Shown here one piece after another: positions 30,585 through 38,708 of a stretch of 51,666 bases of DNA; position 1 is the stretch's first letter, and every line of letters starts with the position of its first letter. The notes under the pieces were generated by a model that ran no database searches, had not been told where the DNA came from, and saw nothing but the letters and a program-made list of their open reading frames with translations. This stretch comes from Site-B1 sp963722665 (GTDB taxonomy: Bacteria; Bacteroidota; Bacteroidia; Flavobacteriales; Flavobacteriaceae): the NCBI GenBank assembly GCA_963722665.1, contig CAVRNW010000036.1, forward strand, positions 1-51,666. Direction: 5' to 3'. A program made the position numbers and the translations under genes.

Positions 30585-31436
30585 ATGCATCCAAAGAATA
30601 TTCACAATTCGTCCTATAATTTTGATGATCTCATATTAAATCAAAGTAAGTTAGCGCGATTTGTTTTTACAAATGAACACGGAAATAAAACCATTGATTT
30701 TGCAAAAAGTGATGCTGTATTTTATTTAAATAAAGCCATCCTTCTAACACATTATAATATAACTGACTGGAGAATTCCTAAAGGATACCTGTGTCCTCCT
30801 ATTCCAGGTCGCGCAGATTATATCCATCATATTTCAGATATATTTGAAAACACAAATAAAACATTGAAGGGATTAGATGTTGGTGTAGGTGCCAATTGTA
30901 TCTATCCTATTTTAGGATCGCAAATCTATAATTGGGATATGGTTGGTTGCGATATAAGTTTAGAAGCTGTATCTGCAGCAAAACATAATGTGAGTTTAAC
31001 CGAAGGTCTAAGTAAAAAGATAGAAATAAGACATCAGGACAATAATGCCAATATATTTGAAGGCATTATTAAAGCTGATGAACGCTTCGATTTTACCATG
31101 TGCAACCCTCCTTTTCATACCTCTGAAGCAGAAGCTACAAAAAGCACCAAGTTAAAACTGAGAAATCTTAAAAAAGAAGGTCATTCCGGATTGAATTTTG
31201 GAGGTCAGGCTAACGAACTTTGGTGCAATGGTGGAGAAGCCTTGTTTATAAAGCGAATGATCAAGCAAAGTGTCTTATTTAAATCGCAAGTAGGATGGTT
31301 TACAACCTTGGTTTCCAAAAAGGATAATCTACCAAAAATCTATAAGCAATTAGATAAGCTTAAAGCAACGCATAAAACTATAAATATGTCTCAAGGCAAT
31401 AAGCAAAGTCGCTTGGTTGCTTGGAGTTTTGTTTAA
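30585..31436 (+). CDS. rlmF: 23S rRNA (adenine-1618-N6)-methyltransferase
   Basis: 283 residues with the YbiN/RlmF architecture. The N-terminal MHPKNIHNSSYNFDDLI is typical, the SAM-binding motif I is LDVGVGANCIYPI and the target-base motif is CNPPFH. The C-terminal KQSRLVAWSF is also conserved. It methylates A1618 of 23S rRNA. It is a single-gene unit, divergent from the DEAD-box helicase, which may also act on ribosome assembly. Confidence 0.95.
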   Translation: MHPKNIHNSSYNFDDLILNQSKLARFVFTNEHGNKTIDFAKSDAVFYLNKAILLTHYNITDWRIPKGYLCPPIPGRADYIHHISDIFENTNKTLKGLDVGVGANCIYPILGSQIYNWDMVGCDISLEAVSAAKHNVSLTEGLSKKIEIRHQDNNANIFEGIIKADERFDFTMCNPPFHTSEAEATKSTKLKLRNLKKEGHSGLNFGGQANELWCNGGEALFIKRMIKQSVLFKSQVGWFTTLVSKKDNLPKIYKQLDKLKATHKTINMSQGNKQSRLVAWSFV

Positions 31437-31449
31437 AAGAGAAATAGAC

Positions 31450-31613
31450 AATAGACCGCTACGCTGTTAGAACAAAGAATCAAGACTTGATTGTAACTAA
31501 CTGAAAAACTTTTAGGAACTACCACCTACTGAATACTGCCTACTAAATACTGTGACTGCAAACCGCGACTGAATACCCCCTACTGAACTTTCGCATCCAA
31601 TCGTTTGATCACT
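31450..31613. repeat. Intergenic repeat copy 2, running into the transporter 3' end
   Basis: It shares AATAGACCGCTACGCTGTT and the following ~140 bases, imperfectly, with 29174-29323, in the same orientation and about 2.27 kb apart. The section from about 31530 also has degenerate ACTGAATACTG-like tandem words. The final 34 bases are the coding end of the transporter gene. Confidence 0.65.
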
Positions 31614-32962
31614 TTACCGTAAATGATCAACGAAATTGCAGATGTTAAAGCAATAATTGCAAAGAAATACCAAATGTAATGTGCATTTCCTGCTGCTGAT
31701 TCCCAAGCTGCATGTGTATCAAACAATCGTGGGTCCGGACAATATTTTGATAATAACCACCCTGACAATCCAAAACCAATTATAGATGATAAGAATGAAT
31801 GTAAATGGCTAAACCCAAGATACAAGCCTTCCTCTCCTTTTGGAGCTTGCAATGAAAAGAATTGCAGGTAACGTGGCGAAATAAAGGATTCTGCCAATGC
31901 TTGTAGGGCAATACCAACTACCATCATAAACGCAATAGGATGCATGGTCATAAAACCAAGATCAACCTGGTCACTGCCAATTAAATTTCCTGCTGCCATT
32001 GCTAATGCAGATAACGGCATTATGAACATGCCAACAGTCATTGAGAATAATGGCGTTTTACTTGCCATCATTCTGGTTACAAATGTCACTGTCAATACTA
32101 CAACCAACGGATTCACATTCGCATACCACGAAGGTGATGCGCCTTCTCCTGCCATTCGTAATACATATTTTGGCATGGTTGCATATAACTGATGCTGTAC
32201 CATCCAGAAACCTGTAATGATCAGAATTAGTGTTATCAAGCGTCCATTGGTGCAAACCTTTATTAAGGCTGTCCAAATCTCACCAAAAGTTTTGCCTTCA
32301 CCTTCATGTTTGCCACTTTTATAAAAGAAGATTATCATTATTAACGCAATAGCTGTTAAAGCTGCCGAGAAATAATTAATATACACCAATCCCATGTCTC
32401 CCATAGCCATACGCAATGGTTTTACAATCGTTTTACCGGAAAAGGCTCCAATATTCACCATCATATAAAAAATGGAAAATCCCTGAGCTCTGGTAGCTTC
32501 TGTAGTTTCTTTGGCAACGGTTCCTGTAATAACCGATTTAATAAAACTACCACCAATCATAATAATTATCATGACTGGAACAATAGCCCATTGTTGAGCA
32601 GACTCCAACAAGCCTGTAAATTTTATATCGTTATTGGAATAGTCTACCAAGCCACCGGATTCTAAAACTGTAGGAATAATAGCCAACCCAAAATAACCAA
32701 CACTTAATAAGGCAAAGGCGATTAACAGGGAATATTTAAACCCAATTTTATCGGCTAAGGCACCTGTAAAGGTTGGTAATAGGAACAAACCACCAGAAAA
32801 GATACCAGAAATTAAACCAGCCTCAACATCTGTGAAACCGAGAATTCTGGATAGATATAAAGTGATAACAATAAATACACCATAATAGGCACCACGTTCC
32901 AGTAACTCTACTATATTGGCTGTCCAGAATGCGCGTGAAAACCCTTTTAACCTGCTAAACAT
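31580..32962 (-). CDS. MFS transporter, POT/peptide-transporter-like
   Basis: 460 residues, 12 predicted transmembrane helices. The N-terminal ELLERGAYYGVFIVITLYLS (helix 1) resembles the E-R-F-Y region of proton-dependent oligopeptide transporters, with Ala-Tyr replacing the usual Phe-Ser, so the substrate class is uncertain. GALADKIGFKYSLL after helix 2 is the MFS A-like motif. A long central insertion and the SKYCPDPR loop near the C-terminus are seen. It is a proton-coupled importer by family; the substrate could be di- or tripeptides or something else. Confidence 0.82.
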   Translation of the reverse strand: MFSRLKGFSRAFWTANIVELLERGAYYGVFIVITLYLSRILGFTDVEAGLISGIFSGGLFLLPTFTGALADKIGFKYSLLIAFALLSVGYFGLAIIPTVLESGGLVDYSNNDIKFTGLLESAQQWAIVPVMIIIMIGGSFIKSVITGTVAKETTEATRAQGFSIFYMMVNIGAFSGKTIVKPLRMAMGDMGLVYINYFSAALTAIALIMIIFFYKSGKHEGEGKTFGEIWTALIKVCTNGRLITLILIITGFWMVQHQLYATMPKYVLRMAGEGASPSWYANVNPLVVVLTVTFVTRMMASKTPLFSMTVGMFIMPLSALAMAAGNLIGSDQVDLGFMTMHPIAFMMVVGIALQALAESFISPRYLQFFSLQAPKGEEGLYLGFSHLHSFLSSIIGFGLSGWLLSKYCPDPRLFDTHAAWESAAGNAHYIWYFFAIIALTSAISLIIYGKVIKRLDAKVQ

Positions 32963-33080
32963 ATGTTTCTTTTTTAGGATTGAAAAACAGTTGTGGAAGG
33001 TAAGAATTTTGTTTGGATTTTTGGTGAATCTATTTAACTGGTTGATTATAGTTTATAAATAGGGTTTGCGTTTCAAAGCG

Positions 33081-33240
33081 TGAGGTTGCTTCACTGCGTT
33101 CGCAATGACGGTTCTATTTGTCATTCCGCACTTGATGCGGAATCCACTTTTTGGTTTAAATAATTATTGGATTCTAAGTAGTAGCGCTGAATGATAAGAA
33201 TGACGGTTTTAAGTTAGCAATGACGGTTCTATACTTTTCC
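33081..33240. repeat. Compound palindromic repeats downstream of the radical SAM gene
   Basis: Three units occur. First, TTGCTTCACTGCGTTCGCAA followed by TGACG at 33085-33109. Second, an element beginning GTCATTCC at 33120, with a GC-rich hairpin (GCACTTGATGC core), then ACTTTTTGGTTT and a TAATTATTGGATTC stretch, which parallels the element at 34180. Third, CAATGACGGTTCTAT repeated at 33102 and 33218. The last unit overlaps the end of the radical SAM coding region. Confidence 0.75.
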
Positions 33241-34153
33241 CTTGCCAAAGGTTTTTTTCTTCCAATTTTTTATCAATTTTTGCAACCATTTCAAAATTCT
33301 TTAAATTCCATTTTGGTGCAATTAATAAATGGTGAGGCGATTGGCTAATAAAGCGTTCTATAATAATATCTGGTCGTAACAAGGCTACAAAGTCGGTTAT
33401 AAGATCTATATACTCATCAACAGTAAATAAACTAAACTGTTCCGGGTTTTCCTTAAACTGTTTTGCCATCATGGTATGTTTTACCACTTGTAAATGGTGC
33501 AGTTTTAAGGTGTTTATTGGCAGTTTGGATATCTCGGTTGCGTGGTTTAAAATATCTGCTTTACTTTCTCCTGGTAAGCCAATGATCATATGAGCGCCTA
33601 AATGCAAACCTTTGTTTTTGGCGAGTTTGTAAGCTTCAACGGTTTCTTTATAGGTATGGCAACGGTTTACCAATTTTAGGGTTCTTTCTAAAGTGCTTTC
33701 TATTCCAAACTCTAAAGAAATGTAGTCCGTTTTAGATAGATCAGATAAAAAATCAATCAACTCATCTTTAATACAATCTGGTCGTGTACCAATGACCAGG
33801 CCTATTACTTTAGGATGCTTGAGTGCCTCGTTATACAATTGCTTCACCAAATTGATATCTGCATAGGTATTGGTGTAGGCTTGAAAATAGGCTAAATACT
33901 GCTGTGTTTTGTATTTTTTGGAGAAGATTGCAATGCCTTCATCCAACTGTTGGGTAATGCTTTTATCGGGTTTGCAATAGTCCGGATTAAAGGAATTGTT
34001 ATTGCAATAGGTACAACCACCAACGCCTTTTGTGCCATCTCTGTTGGGACAGGTAAACCCTGTATCTAAAGAAATTTTTTGGACACGCTCAGAAAATTTC
34101 TGCTTGATAAAGGACGAGTAATCGTTGTATCGTTTGTTATTGTTGAATTGCAT
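33209..34153 (-). CDS. Radical SAM protein, TIGR01212/YhcC family
   Basis: 314 residues. The iron-sulfur cluster Cys are C35, C47 and C50 in TCPNRDGTKGVGGCTYC, the spacing of this family, followed by the TIM-barrel segments GTRPDC, SLEFGIES and GAHMIIGLPGE. A tRNA- or rRNA-modification role has been suggested for relatives, but the reaction is not certain. The last ~8 codons (from SIEPSLLT) lie inside an intergenic repeat, so the native C-terminus has probably been replaced by repeat sequence. The gene is flanked on both sides by copies of one palindromic element. Confidence 0.9.
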   Translation of the reverse strand: MQFNNNKRYNDYSSFIKQKFSERVQKISLDTGFTCPNRDGTKGVGGCTYCNNNSFNPDYCKPDKSITQQLDEGIAIFSKKYKTQQYLAYFQAYTNTYADINLVKQLYNEALKHPKVIGLVIGTRPDCIKDELIDFLSDLSKTDYISLEFGIESTLERTLKLVNRCHTYKETVEAYKLAKNKGLHLGAHMIIGLPGESKADILNHATEISKLPINTLKLHHLQVVKHTMMAKQFKENPEQFSLFTVDEYIDLITDFVALLRPDIIIERFISQSPHHLLIAPKWNLKNFEMVAKIDKKLEEKNLWQGKSIEPSLLT

Positions 34154-34161
34154 TTGGAGTG

Positions 34162-34169
34162 CAAAATTA
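34162..34169 (-). promoter_or_regulatory. Probable -7 box of the radical SAM gene
   Basis: The minus strand reads TAATTTTG, an exact TAnnTTTG match, ending 8 bases before the ATG at 34153, so the leader is very short. Confidence 0.5.
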
Positions 34170-34179
34170 GTGTTTTTTT

Positions 34180-34252
34180 GTCATTCCTGCGAAAGCAGGA
34201 ATCTACTTTTTGGTTTCAATAATTAATGGATTCCTGCTTTCGCAGGAATGAC
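34180..34252. repeat. Palindromic MITE-like element
   Basis: A 24-base arm starting GTCATTCCTGCGAAAGCAGG at 34180 is repeated inverted and perfectly at 34229-34252, with a 25-base spacer containing ACTTTTTGGTTT. Each arm is itself a hairpin (TTCCTGC / GCAGGAA). The spacer is nearly identical to that at 33120-33175. No transposase is nearby, so movement would need an enzyme supplied elsewhere. Confidence 0.85.
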
Positions 34253-34288
34253 ATATAGGTTCTCAATGACCTTTCCATGTATGATTAG

Positions 34289-34296
34289 TATCTTTG
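34289..34296 (+). promoter_or_regulatory. Probable -7 box of rdgB
   Basis: TATCTTTG, an exact TAnnTTTG match, ends 15 bases before the ATG at 34312, which also argues against an earlier start at 34294 inside the box. Confidence 0.6.
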
Positions 34297-34311
34297 CCTT
34301 TTACAAAACCT

Positions 34312-34887
34312 ATGCAACTCGTATTCGCTACCAATAACCAAAATAAAATTAAGGAAGTACAGGCCTTAATTCCGAGTCATGTAAGCTTGTTAAGTCTTAA
34401 GGATATTGGTTGTTTTGAGGAGGTTCCTGAAACCCAACTTACCATTAAAGGCAATGCCATTCAAAAAGCAGAATACATAAAGAAACATTATGGGTTTGAT
34501 TGTTTTGCAGACGACACTGGTTTAGAGGTCGAGGCTTTAAATGGAGAACCCGGTGTGTTTTCAGCGCGTTATGCAGGTGAGCAACGTGATGCTAACGATA
34601 ACATGAATAAACTCTTGTTGGAGTTACAAGACAACCCAAACCGAAACGCACAATTTAAAACCGTAATCGCTTTACACATAAACAACAAACTTCACACCTT
34701 TACTGGAATCTGTAAAGGTGCAATCACCTCAACCAAAAAAGGCGATAGTGGCTTTGGTTACGACCCAATTTTTAGACCTGAAGGCTTTAACCAAACCTTT
34801 GCAGAAATGGAGTTGTCACTTAAAAACAAAATTGGGCATCGTGGGAAAGCAATTGTGGAGTTGGTTGAATTTTTGAATACTTTATAA
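34312..34887 (+). CDS. rdgB: Non-canonical purine NTP pyrophosphatase (RdgB/HAM1)
   Basis: 191 residues from the ATG at 34312 (MQLVFATNNQNKIKEV). It hydrolyses ITP, dITP and XTP to monophosphates, keeping deaminated purines out of DNA and RNA. The signatures FATNNQNK (substrate loop), FADDTGLEVEALNGEPGVFS (metal site and base pocket) and GDSGFGYDPIF are intact. It is a single gene with a near-consensus promoter and repeats on both sides. Confidence 0.95.
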   Translation: MQLVFATNNQNKIKEVQALIPSHVSLLSLKDIGCFEEVPETQLTIKGNAIQKAEYIKKHYGFDCFADDTGLEVEALNGEPGVFSARYAGEQRDANDNMNKLLLELQDNPNRNAQFKTVIALHINNKLHTFTGICKGAITSTKKGDSGFGYDPIFRPEGFNQTFAEMELSLKNKIGHRGKAIVELVEFLNTL

Positions 34888-35363
34888 TTATTTATCTATT
34901 TGACAATTTAATCCTTGATTTCACACTGAGCTTGTCGAAGTGATTACAAAAAAATTTCTTTCTTTCCTTTTTTGCTCGTCCAGGACATAGCGTTAAAAAA
35001 AGTCCAGTGGACTTTTTTAGCTATTGTGCCAGTTGATGCGTTGGTAAATAAAAAAGGACGCCTTTATCGAAATTTCAGGTGTTGTTGTGAAAACCGACCT
35101 ATTTGCGTTAGCGATTGCAGCGACATCCTTTTTACTTCAGTTCGAGTGCACTGAGCTTGTCGAAGTGTGTATCGAGAACAAGTAAAAAGATATAGCGCAA
35201 AGCGCGACCTGAATGCAATGAAGGTAACGCCCAATTAAATAACAATTCAATACTTTTCAAAAGTTCCCGTTTTTCAGCTGGATTATCCCAATAGTTCTCG
35301 GGACAACTATCTATTTTTATTCGACCGTTGGTCTTTAAAAATAGGGTTTCACTAAAAAAACAC
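34888..35363. repeat. Gene-free region with flavobacterial-style dispersed repeats
   Basis: No gene is supported here. CACTGAGCTTGTCGAAGTG occurs at 34924-34942 and 35149-35167, a palindrome-containing word common in many bacterial genomes. Between them lies an A/T-flanked hairpin (34995-35018) and low-complexity words such as GCGTTAGCGATTGCAGCGAC (about 35105) and AAAGATATAGCGCAAAGCGC (about 35188), which resemble dispersed flavobacterial intergenic repeats. A 60-codon open frame at 34972 is repeat sequence by chance. Confidence 0.65.
34995..35018. terminator. A/T-flanked hairpin after rdgB (possible bidirectional terminator)
   Basis: A run of seven A leads into AGTCCAGTGGACT and a run of six T. 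The symmetry would work in both directions. It is about 110 bases past rdgB and inside the repeat region, so it may instead be a repeat component. Confidence 0.45.
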
Positions 35364-35495
35364 TACATTTGCAGCTGATTTAAGAAAATCAACTCCTCAG
35401 AGAGAGGGTGTGTTACCGGAAGTTTTAAGTTTAAGTATGTCGATTCGCTTCTCATGTAACACTTACATAATGCAATTGAATACTTATTATTTACA
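35364..35495 (+). promoter_or_regulatory. Promoter and long structured leader of the DbpA-type helicase
   Basis: TACATTTG at 35364-35371 is an exact TAnnTTTG match. The leader to the ATG at 35496 would be about 120 bases, much longer than others in the window. It holds GTGTTAC (35410-35416) paired with GTAACAC (35456-35462), a 7-bp stem closing a 39-base loop. Long leaders of this kind occur on cold-induced helicase mRNAs; whether this one is regulatory is inference. Confidence 0.4.
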
Positions 35496-37466
35496 ATGAA
35501 AACATTCCAAGAACTTGGTCTTGAAGACCATTTACTTAAAGCCGTAACAGATTTAGGCTTTGAAACTCCAACAGAAGTTCAATTAAAAACCATTCCTCTA
35601 CTTCTAGAAAAAGAAACTGACTTAGTAGGATTAGCACAAACAGGAACCGGTAAAACAGCTGCCTTTGGTTTTCCAATGCTTCAAAAAATTGATATTGACA
35701 GCAGAACCACTCAAGGATTAATTCTATCTCCTACTCGTGAGCTATGTATGCAAATTACCAACGAAATGAAATTGTATGGTAAATACTGTAAAGGTTTAAA
35801 TGTTACTGCCATTTATGGTGGTGCAAGCATTACGGACCAGGCACGACAAGTTAAAAAAGGTGCACAAATTATTGTGGCAACTCCCGGACGTATGAAAGAT
35901 ATGATCAGCAGACGAATGGTTGATATTTCTAAAATACAATACGCCGTTTTAGATGAAGCCGATGAAATGCTAAACATGGGATTTTATGAGGATATTACTG
36001 ATATTTTATCACATTCTCCGGAAGATAAGAGCACCTGGTTATTTTCGGCAACAATGCCTAAAGAGGTCTCAGTCATTGCTAAAAAATTCATGCATAATCC
36101 TGTAGAAATTACAGTTGGTAATAAAAATGAAAGTACCAATCAGGTATCTCATGAATACTATTTGGTAAATGCTCGTGACCGTTACTTGGCTTTAAAGCGT
36201 TTAGCTGATGCGAACCCGGATATATTTTCGGTAATTTTTTGCAGAACAAAGCGTGATACTCAAAAAGTAGCCGAACAATTATTGGACGATGGCTACAATG
36301 CCGGTGCTTTGCATGGCGATTTGAGTCAGAACCAACGTGATCTGGTCATGAAATCCTTTAGAAACAATCAAATACAAATGCTGGTAGCGACCGATGTTGC
36401 TGCGCGAGGTATTGATGTAGAAGATATTACACACGTAATTAACTATCAATTACCTGATGAAATTGAAACCTATACACACCGATCTGGACGAACAGGTCGT
36501 GCAGGAAAAACCGGTGTATCTATGGTTATTGTTTCTAAGAGTGAACTGCGTAAAATAAAAAGTATTGAGCGTATTATACATAAGCAATTTGAGAAGAAAG
36601 ATATTCCTGACGGAATGGAAATTTGTCAAGTGCAGTTAATGTCCCTTGCCGAAAAAATACATGATACAGAGATCAACCATGAAATTGATCCATATTTAAA
36701 AGATATCAATGCCTTGTTCGAAGATTCATCCAAAGATGATTTGATAAAGAAATTCTTTTCAGTTGAATTTACAAGATTCTTTAATTATTATCAAAAAACT
36801 AAAGACCTAAACGCTCAAGCAGAACAAAGCAGTTCAAGAGATGGTGATCGTGTAAGTGATAATTCGTCTCGTTTCTTTATAAATGTGGGAAGAAAAGATG
36901 GTTACGATTGGATGAGTTTAAAAGATTTTCTTCGTGATAACCTTGGACTTGGACAGGATGATGTATTTAAAGTAGATGTAAAAGACAGCTTTTCATTTTT
37001 TAACACAGAAAAGGAGCACAAGGCTAAAATATTAGAATTCTTTACAGATTTTAAAAACAATGGACGCTTTGTGAATGTTGAAGAAACCGAAAGTAAAGGA
37101 AGAGACAGAAACAGAGGTCGTGGCGGTAAACGTCGTGATGGTGGAGGAGACAGAAAGAGACGTGATGGAGGGTTTAGAAGTGACAGACGCTCTGGAGGAG
37201 GTTCTGGTAGCAGAAGCGACAGAGGTGACAGAAGAAGTTCTGATCGAGGAGGTTCTGATGGTTCAAGATCAAGACGATCTGACGGATTTAAATCTGGTGA
37301 ATCCGGTTCTGGAAATAGAAGTGAAAGAAGTGGCTCTGGTAGTTCAAGGTCGAGACGTACAGCTTCTGTTGGTAATACGGGAAGTTCTGAAAGATCCAGA
37401 TCCAGACGTTCTGACTCTGATTCTAGTTCGGGAGGTTCAGTCAGGCCAAGACGATCAAGACGTTAA
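35496..37466 (+). CDS. deaD: DEAD-box RNA helicase with DbpA domain and RGG/RS tail
   Basis: 656 residues, unbroken. The helicase core (about 1-375) has AQTGTGKTAAFG, PTREL, VLDEADEML, LFSATMPKEV, ATDVAARGID and HRSGRTGRAG. Residues about 455-530 form a DbpA-type RNA-binding domain (FFINVGRKDGYDWMSLKDFL). The last ~125 residues are a low-complexity Arg/Gly/Ser/Asp tail ending RPRRSRR, probably disordered and RNA-binding. The role is ribosome assembly and RNA unwinding, in the CsdA/DeaD family. A long open frame in +1 across the tail is only its shadow. Confidence 0.93.
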   Translation: MKTFQELGLEDHLLKAVTDLGFETPTEVQLKTIPLLLEKETDLVGLAQTGTGKTAAFGFPMLQKIDIDSRTTQGLILSPTRELCMQITNEMKLYGKYCKGLNVTAIYGGASITDQARQVKKGAQIIVATPGRMKDMISRRMVDISKIQYAVLDEADEMLNMGFYEDITDILSHSPEDKSTWLFSATMPKEVSVIAKKFMHNPVEITVGNKNESTNQVSHEYYLVNARDRYLALKRLADANPDIFSVIFCRTKRDTQKVAEQLLDDGYNAGALHGDLSQNQRDLVMKSFRNNQIQMLVATDVAARGIDVEDITHVINYQLPDEIETYTHRSGRTGRAGKTGVSMVIVSKSELRKIKSIERIIHKQFEKKDIPDGMEICQVQLMSLAEKIHDTEINHEIDPYLKDINALFEDSSKDDLIKKFFSVEFTRFFNYYQKTKDLNAQAEQSSSRDGDRVSDNSSRFFINVGRKDGYDWMSLKDFLRDNLGLGQDDVFKVDVKDSFSFFNTEKEHKAKILEFFTDFKNNGRFVNVEETESKGRDRNRGRGGKRRDGGGDRKRRDGGFRSDRRSGGGSGSRSDRGDRRSSDRGGSDGSRSRRSDGFKSGESGSGNRSERSGSGSSRSRRTASVGNTGSSERSRSRRSDSDSSSGGSVRPRRSRR

Positions 37467-37553
37467 ACTATTTTGTTAATTTTTAGTCAAAAAGGCATGC
37501 TCTTTGTTTAAATGGTAATTAGTTTCTTATTTTAGTCCTCTGAAAAAATAGTT

Positions 37554-38328
37554 ATGAAAAAAATTCTGTTTCTGATTGCCTTTGTTTTGGCATTTACTAT
37601 TGGGTTTTCTCAGGAAAAAACTACGGTATATGGAACAGTTACCAATGGTGATACTTCTCAACCATTAGAAAACGTTAACATTGTAAATCTTAACCAGGTT
37701 AAAGGAACCTCTACTAATGACCTGGGAGAATTTGAGATAGCCGCAAATGTTGATGATACATTGCATTTTTCTTATTTGGGTTTCAAATCCATAAGGGTGA
37801 AGAGTGACAAATGACTGGATCAAGTTCGGTAATGCCAATATTATTATGACCGAGCTGGCTTTGGCACTTGAAGAGGTTATTGTTCATCAACTAAGACTAA
37901 CTGGTTATCTGGAGGTTGATATTAAACAAGTAGCTATTCAGGATAATTTTAGATATAGTATTTCGGGGCTTTCAACAACTGGTTACGAAGCCGGTGATAG
38001 ATCACCGAGTGCTGTAAATAAAGTGCTTGGAGCTATTTTTAATCCTGCCGATTTCTTATATAATGTCTTTGGAAAAAAACCTAACGAATTGCGTAAGCTT
38101 AAAAAGATGAAGCAGGATGATGAGATCAGGAATCTTCTTGCTTCGAGATTTGACAGAGAAATGTTGATGGCATTATTACAAGTTGACCGTATCGATTTGG
38201 ATCAAATTGTTAGCCAGTGTAACTATTCTGCCGATTTTATCAGAGTTGCAAATGACTTGCAAATTTTGGATGCTATCAGCGAGTGCTATGAAGAATACAA
38301 GGTATTGAGTAGAAATAAGAGGATTTAA
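37554..38328 (+). CDS. Secreted protein with carboxypeptidase-regulatory-like domain (frameshifted)
   Basis: About 257 residues. MKKILFLIAFVLAFTIGFSQ is a signal peptide. Residues about 24-100 form a carboxypeptidase-regulatory-like beta-sandwich (VYGTVTNGDTSQPLENVNIV, then LHFSYLGFKSIRV). One extra base near 37807 breaks the frame; removing it gives the family sequence VTNDWIKFGN and ELALALEEVIV. The C-terminal ~150 residues are helical and of unknown function, without a TonB plug or barrel. It is probably a periplasmic or surface protein; similar stand-alone forms are common in flavobacteria. Confidence 0.82.
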
Positions 38329-38706
38329 TCACCTTCTAGAATGCAGCGCTATTCTGTTTCCTTCAGAATCTAAAAATAACGCCATGTAACCAATATCTTT
38401 TGATATCATAGACTTTGGTTGAATAATTTTACCTCCTGCCCTTTCTATTCTACTTATTTCATCATTAACATCTACAGAAGAAAAATATATAAGAACTCCC
38501 TTTTTATCATCAGGAATATACGCTTTCTGTTGAATTAAAGAGCCTGATGCTCCTTTTTTACCATCTACAAAAGGAAACCATCCCATGAGAACACCTCCAA
38601 AATCCTGAAGTTGAATATCCACATTGAAAACTTTATTATAAAATGTTTTGGCTCTTTCCATGTCTGTGACAGGAATCTCGAACCAGCCTACCATATTATG
38701 TTCCAT
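38329..38706 (-). CDS. VOC-family (glyoxalase-like) protein
   Basis: 125 residues from the ATG at 38706 (MEHNMVGWFEIPVTDMERAK); an in-frame TTG at 38712 is possible but less likely. It shows the paired beta-alpha-beta-beta-beta repeats of the vicinal-oxygen-chelate fold: FEIPVTDMERAKTFYNKVF and the second repeat ending ALFLDSEGNRIALHS. The metal-binding residues and reaction are not clear. The start overlaps the end of the SRPBCC gene, so the two are co-translated. Confidence 0.88.
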   Translation of the reverse strand: MEHNMVGWFEIPVTDMERAKTFYNKVFNVDIQLQDFGGVLMGWFPFVDGKKGASGSLIQQKAYIPDDKKGVLIYFSSVDVNDEISRIERAGGKIIQPKSMISKDIGYMALFLDSEGNRIALHSRR

Positions 38707-38708
38707 GA

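Noticed and set aside
34972..35154. 60-codon open frame between rdgB and the helicase
   Set aside because: It is made of dispersed intergenic repeat words and a hairpin, with Cys-rich nonsense and no homology I recognise.
37075..37479. 134-codon acidic frame over the helicase tail
   Set aside because: It is the +1 shadow of the Arg/Gly/Ser repeat codons of the helicase; the in-frame tail fits the family.
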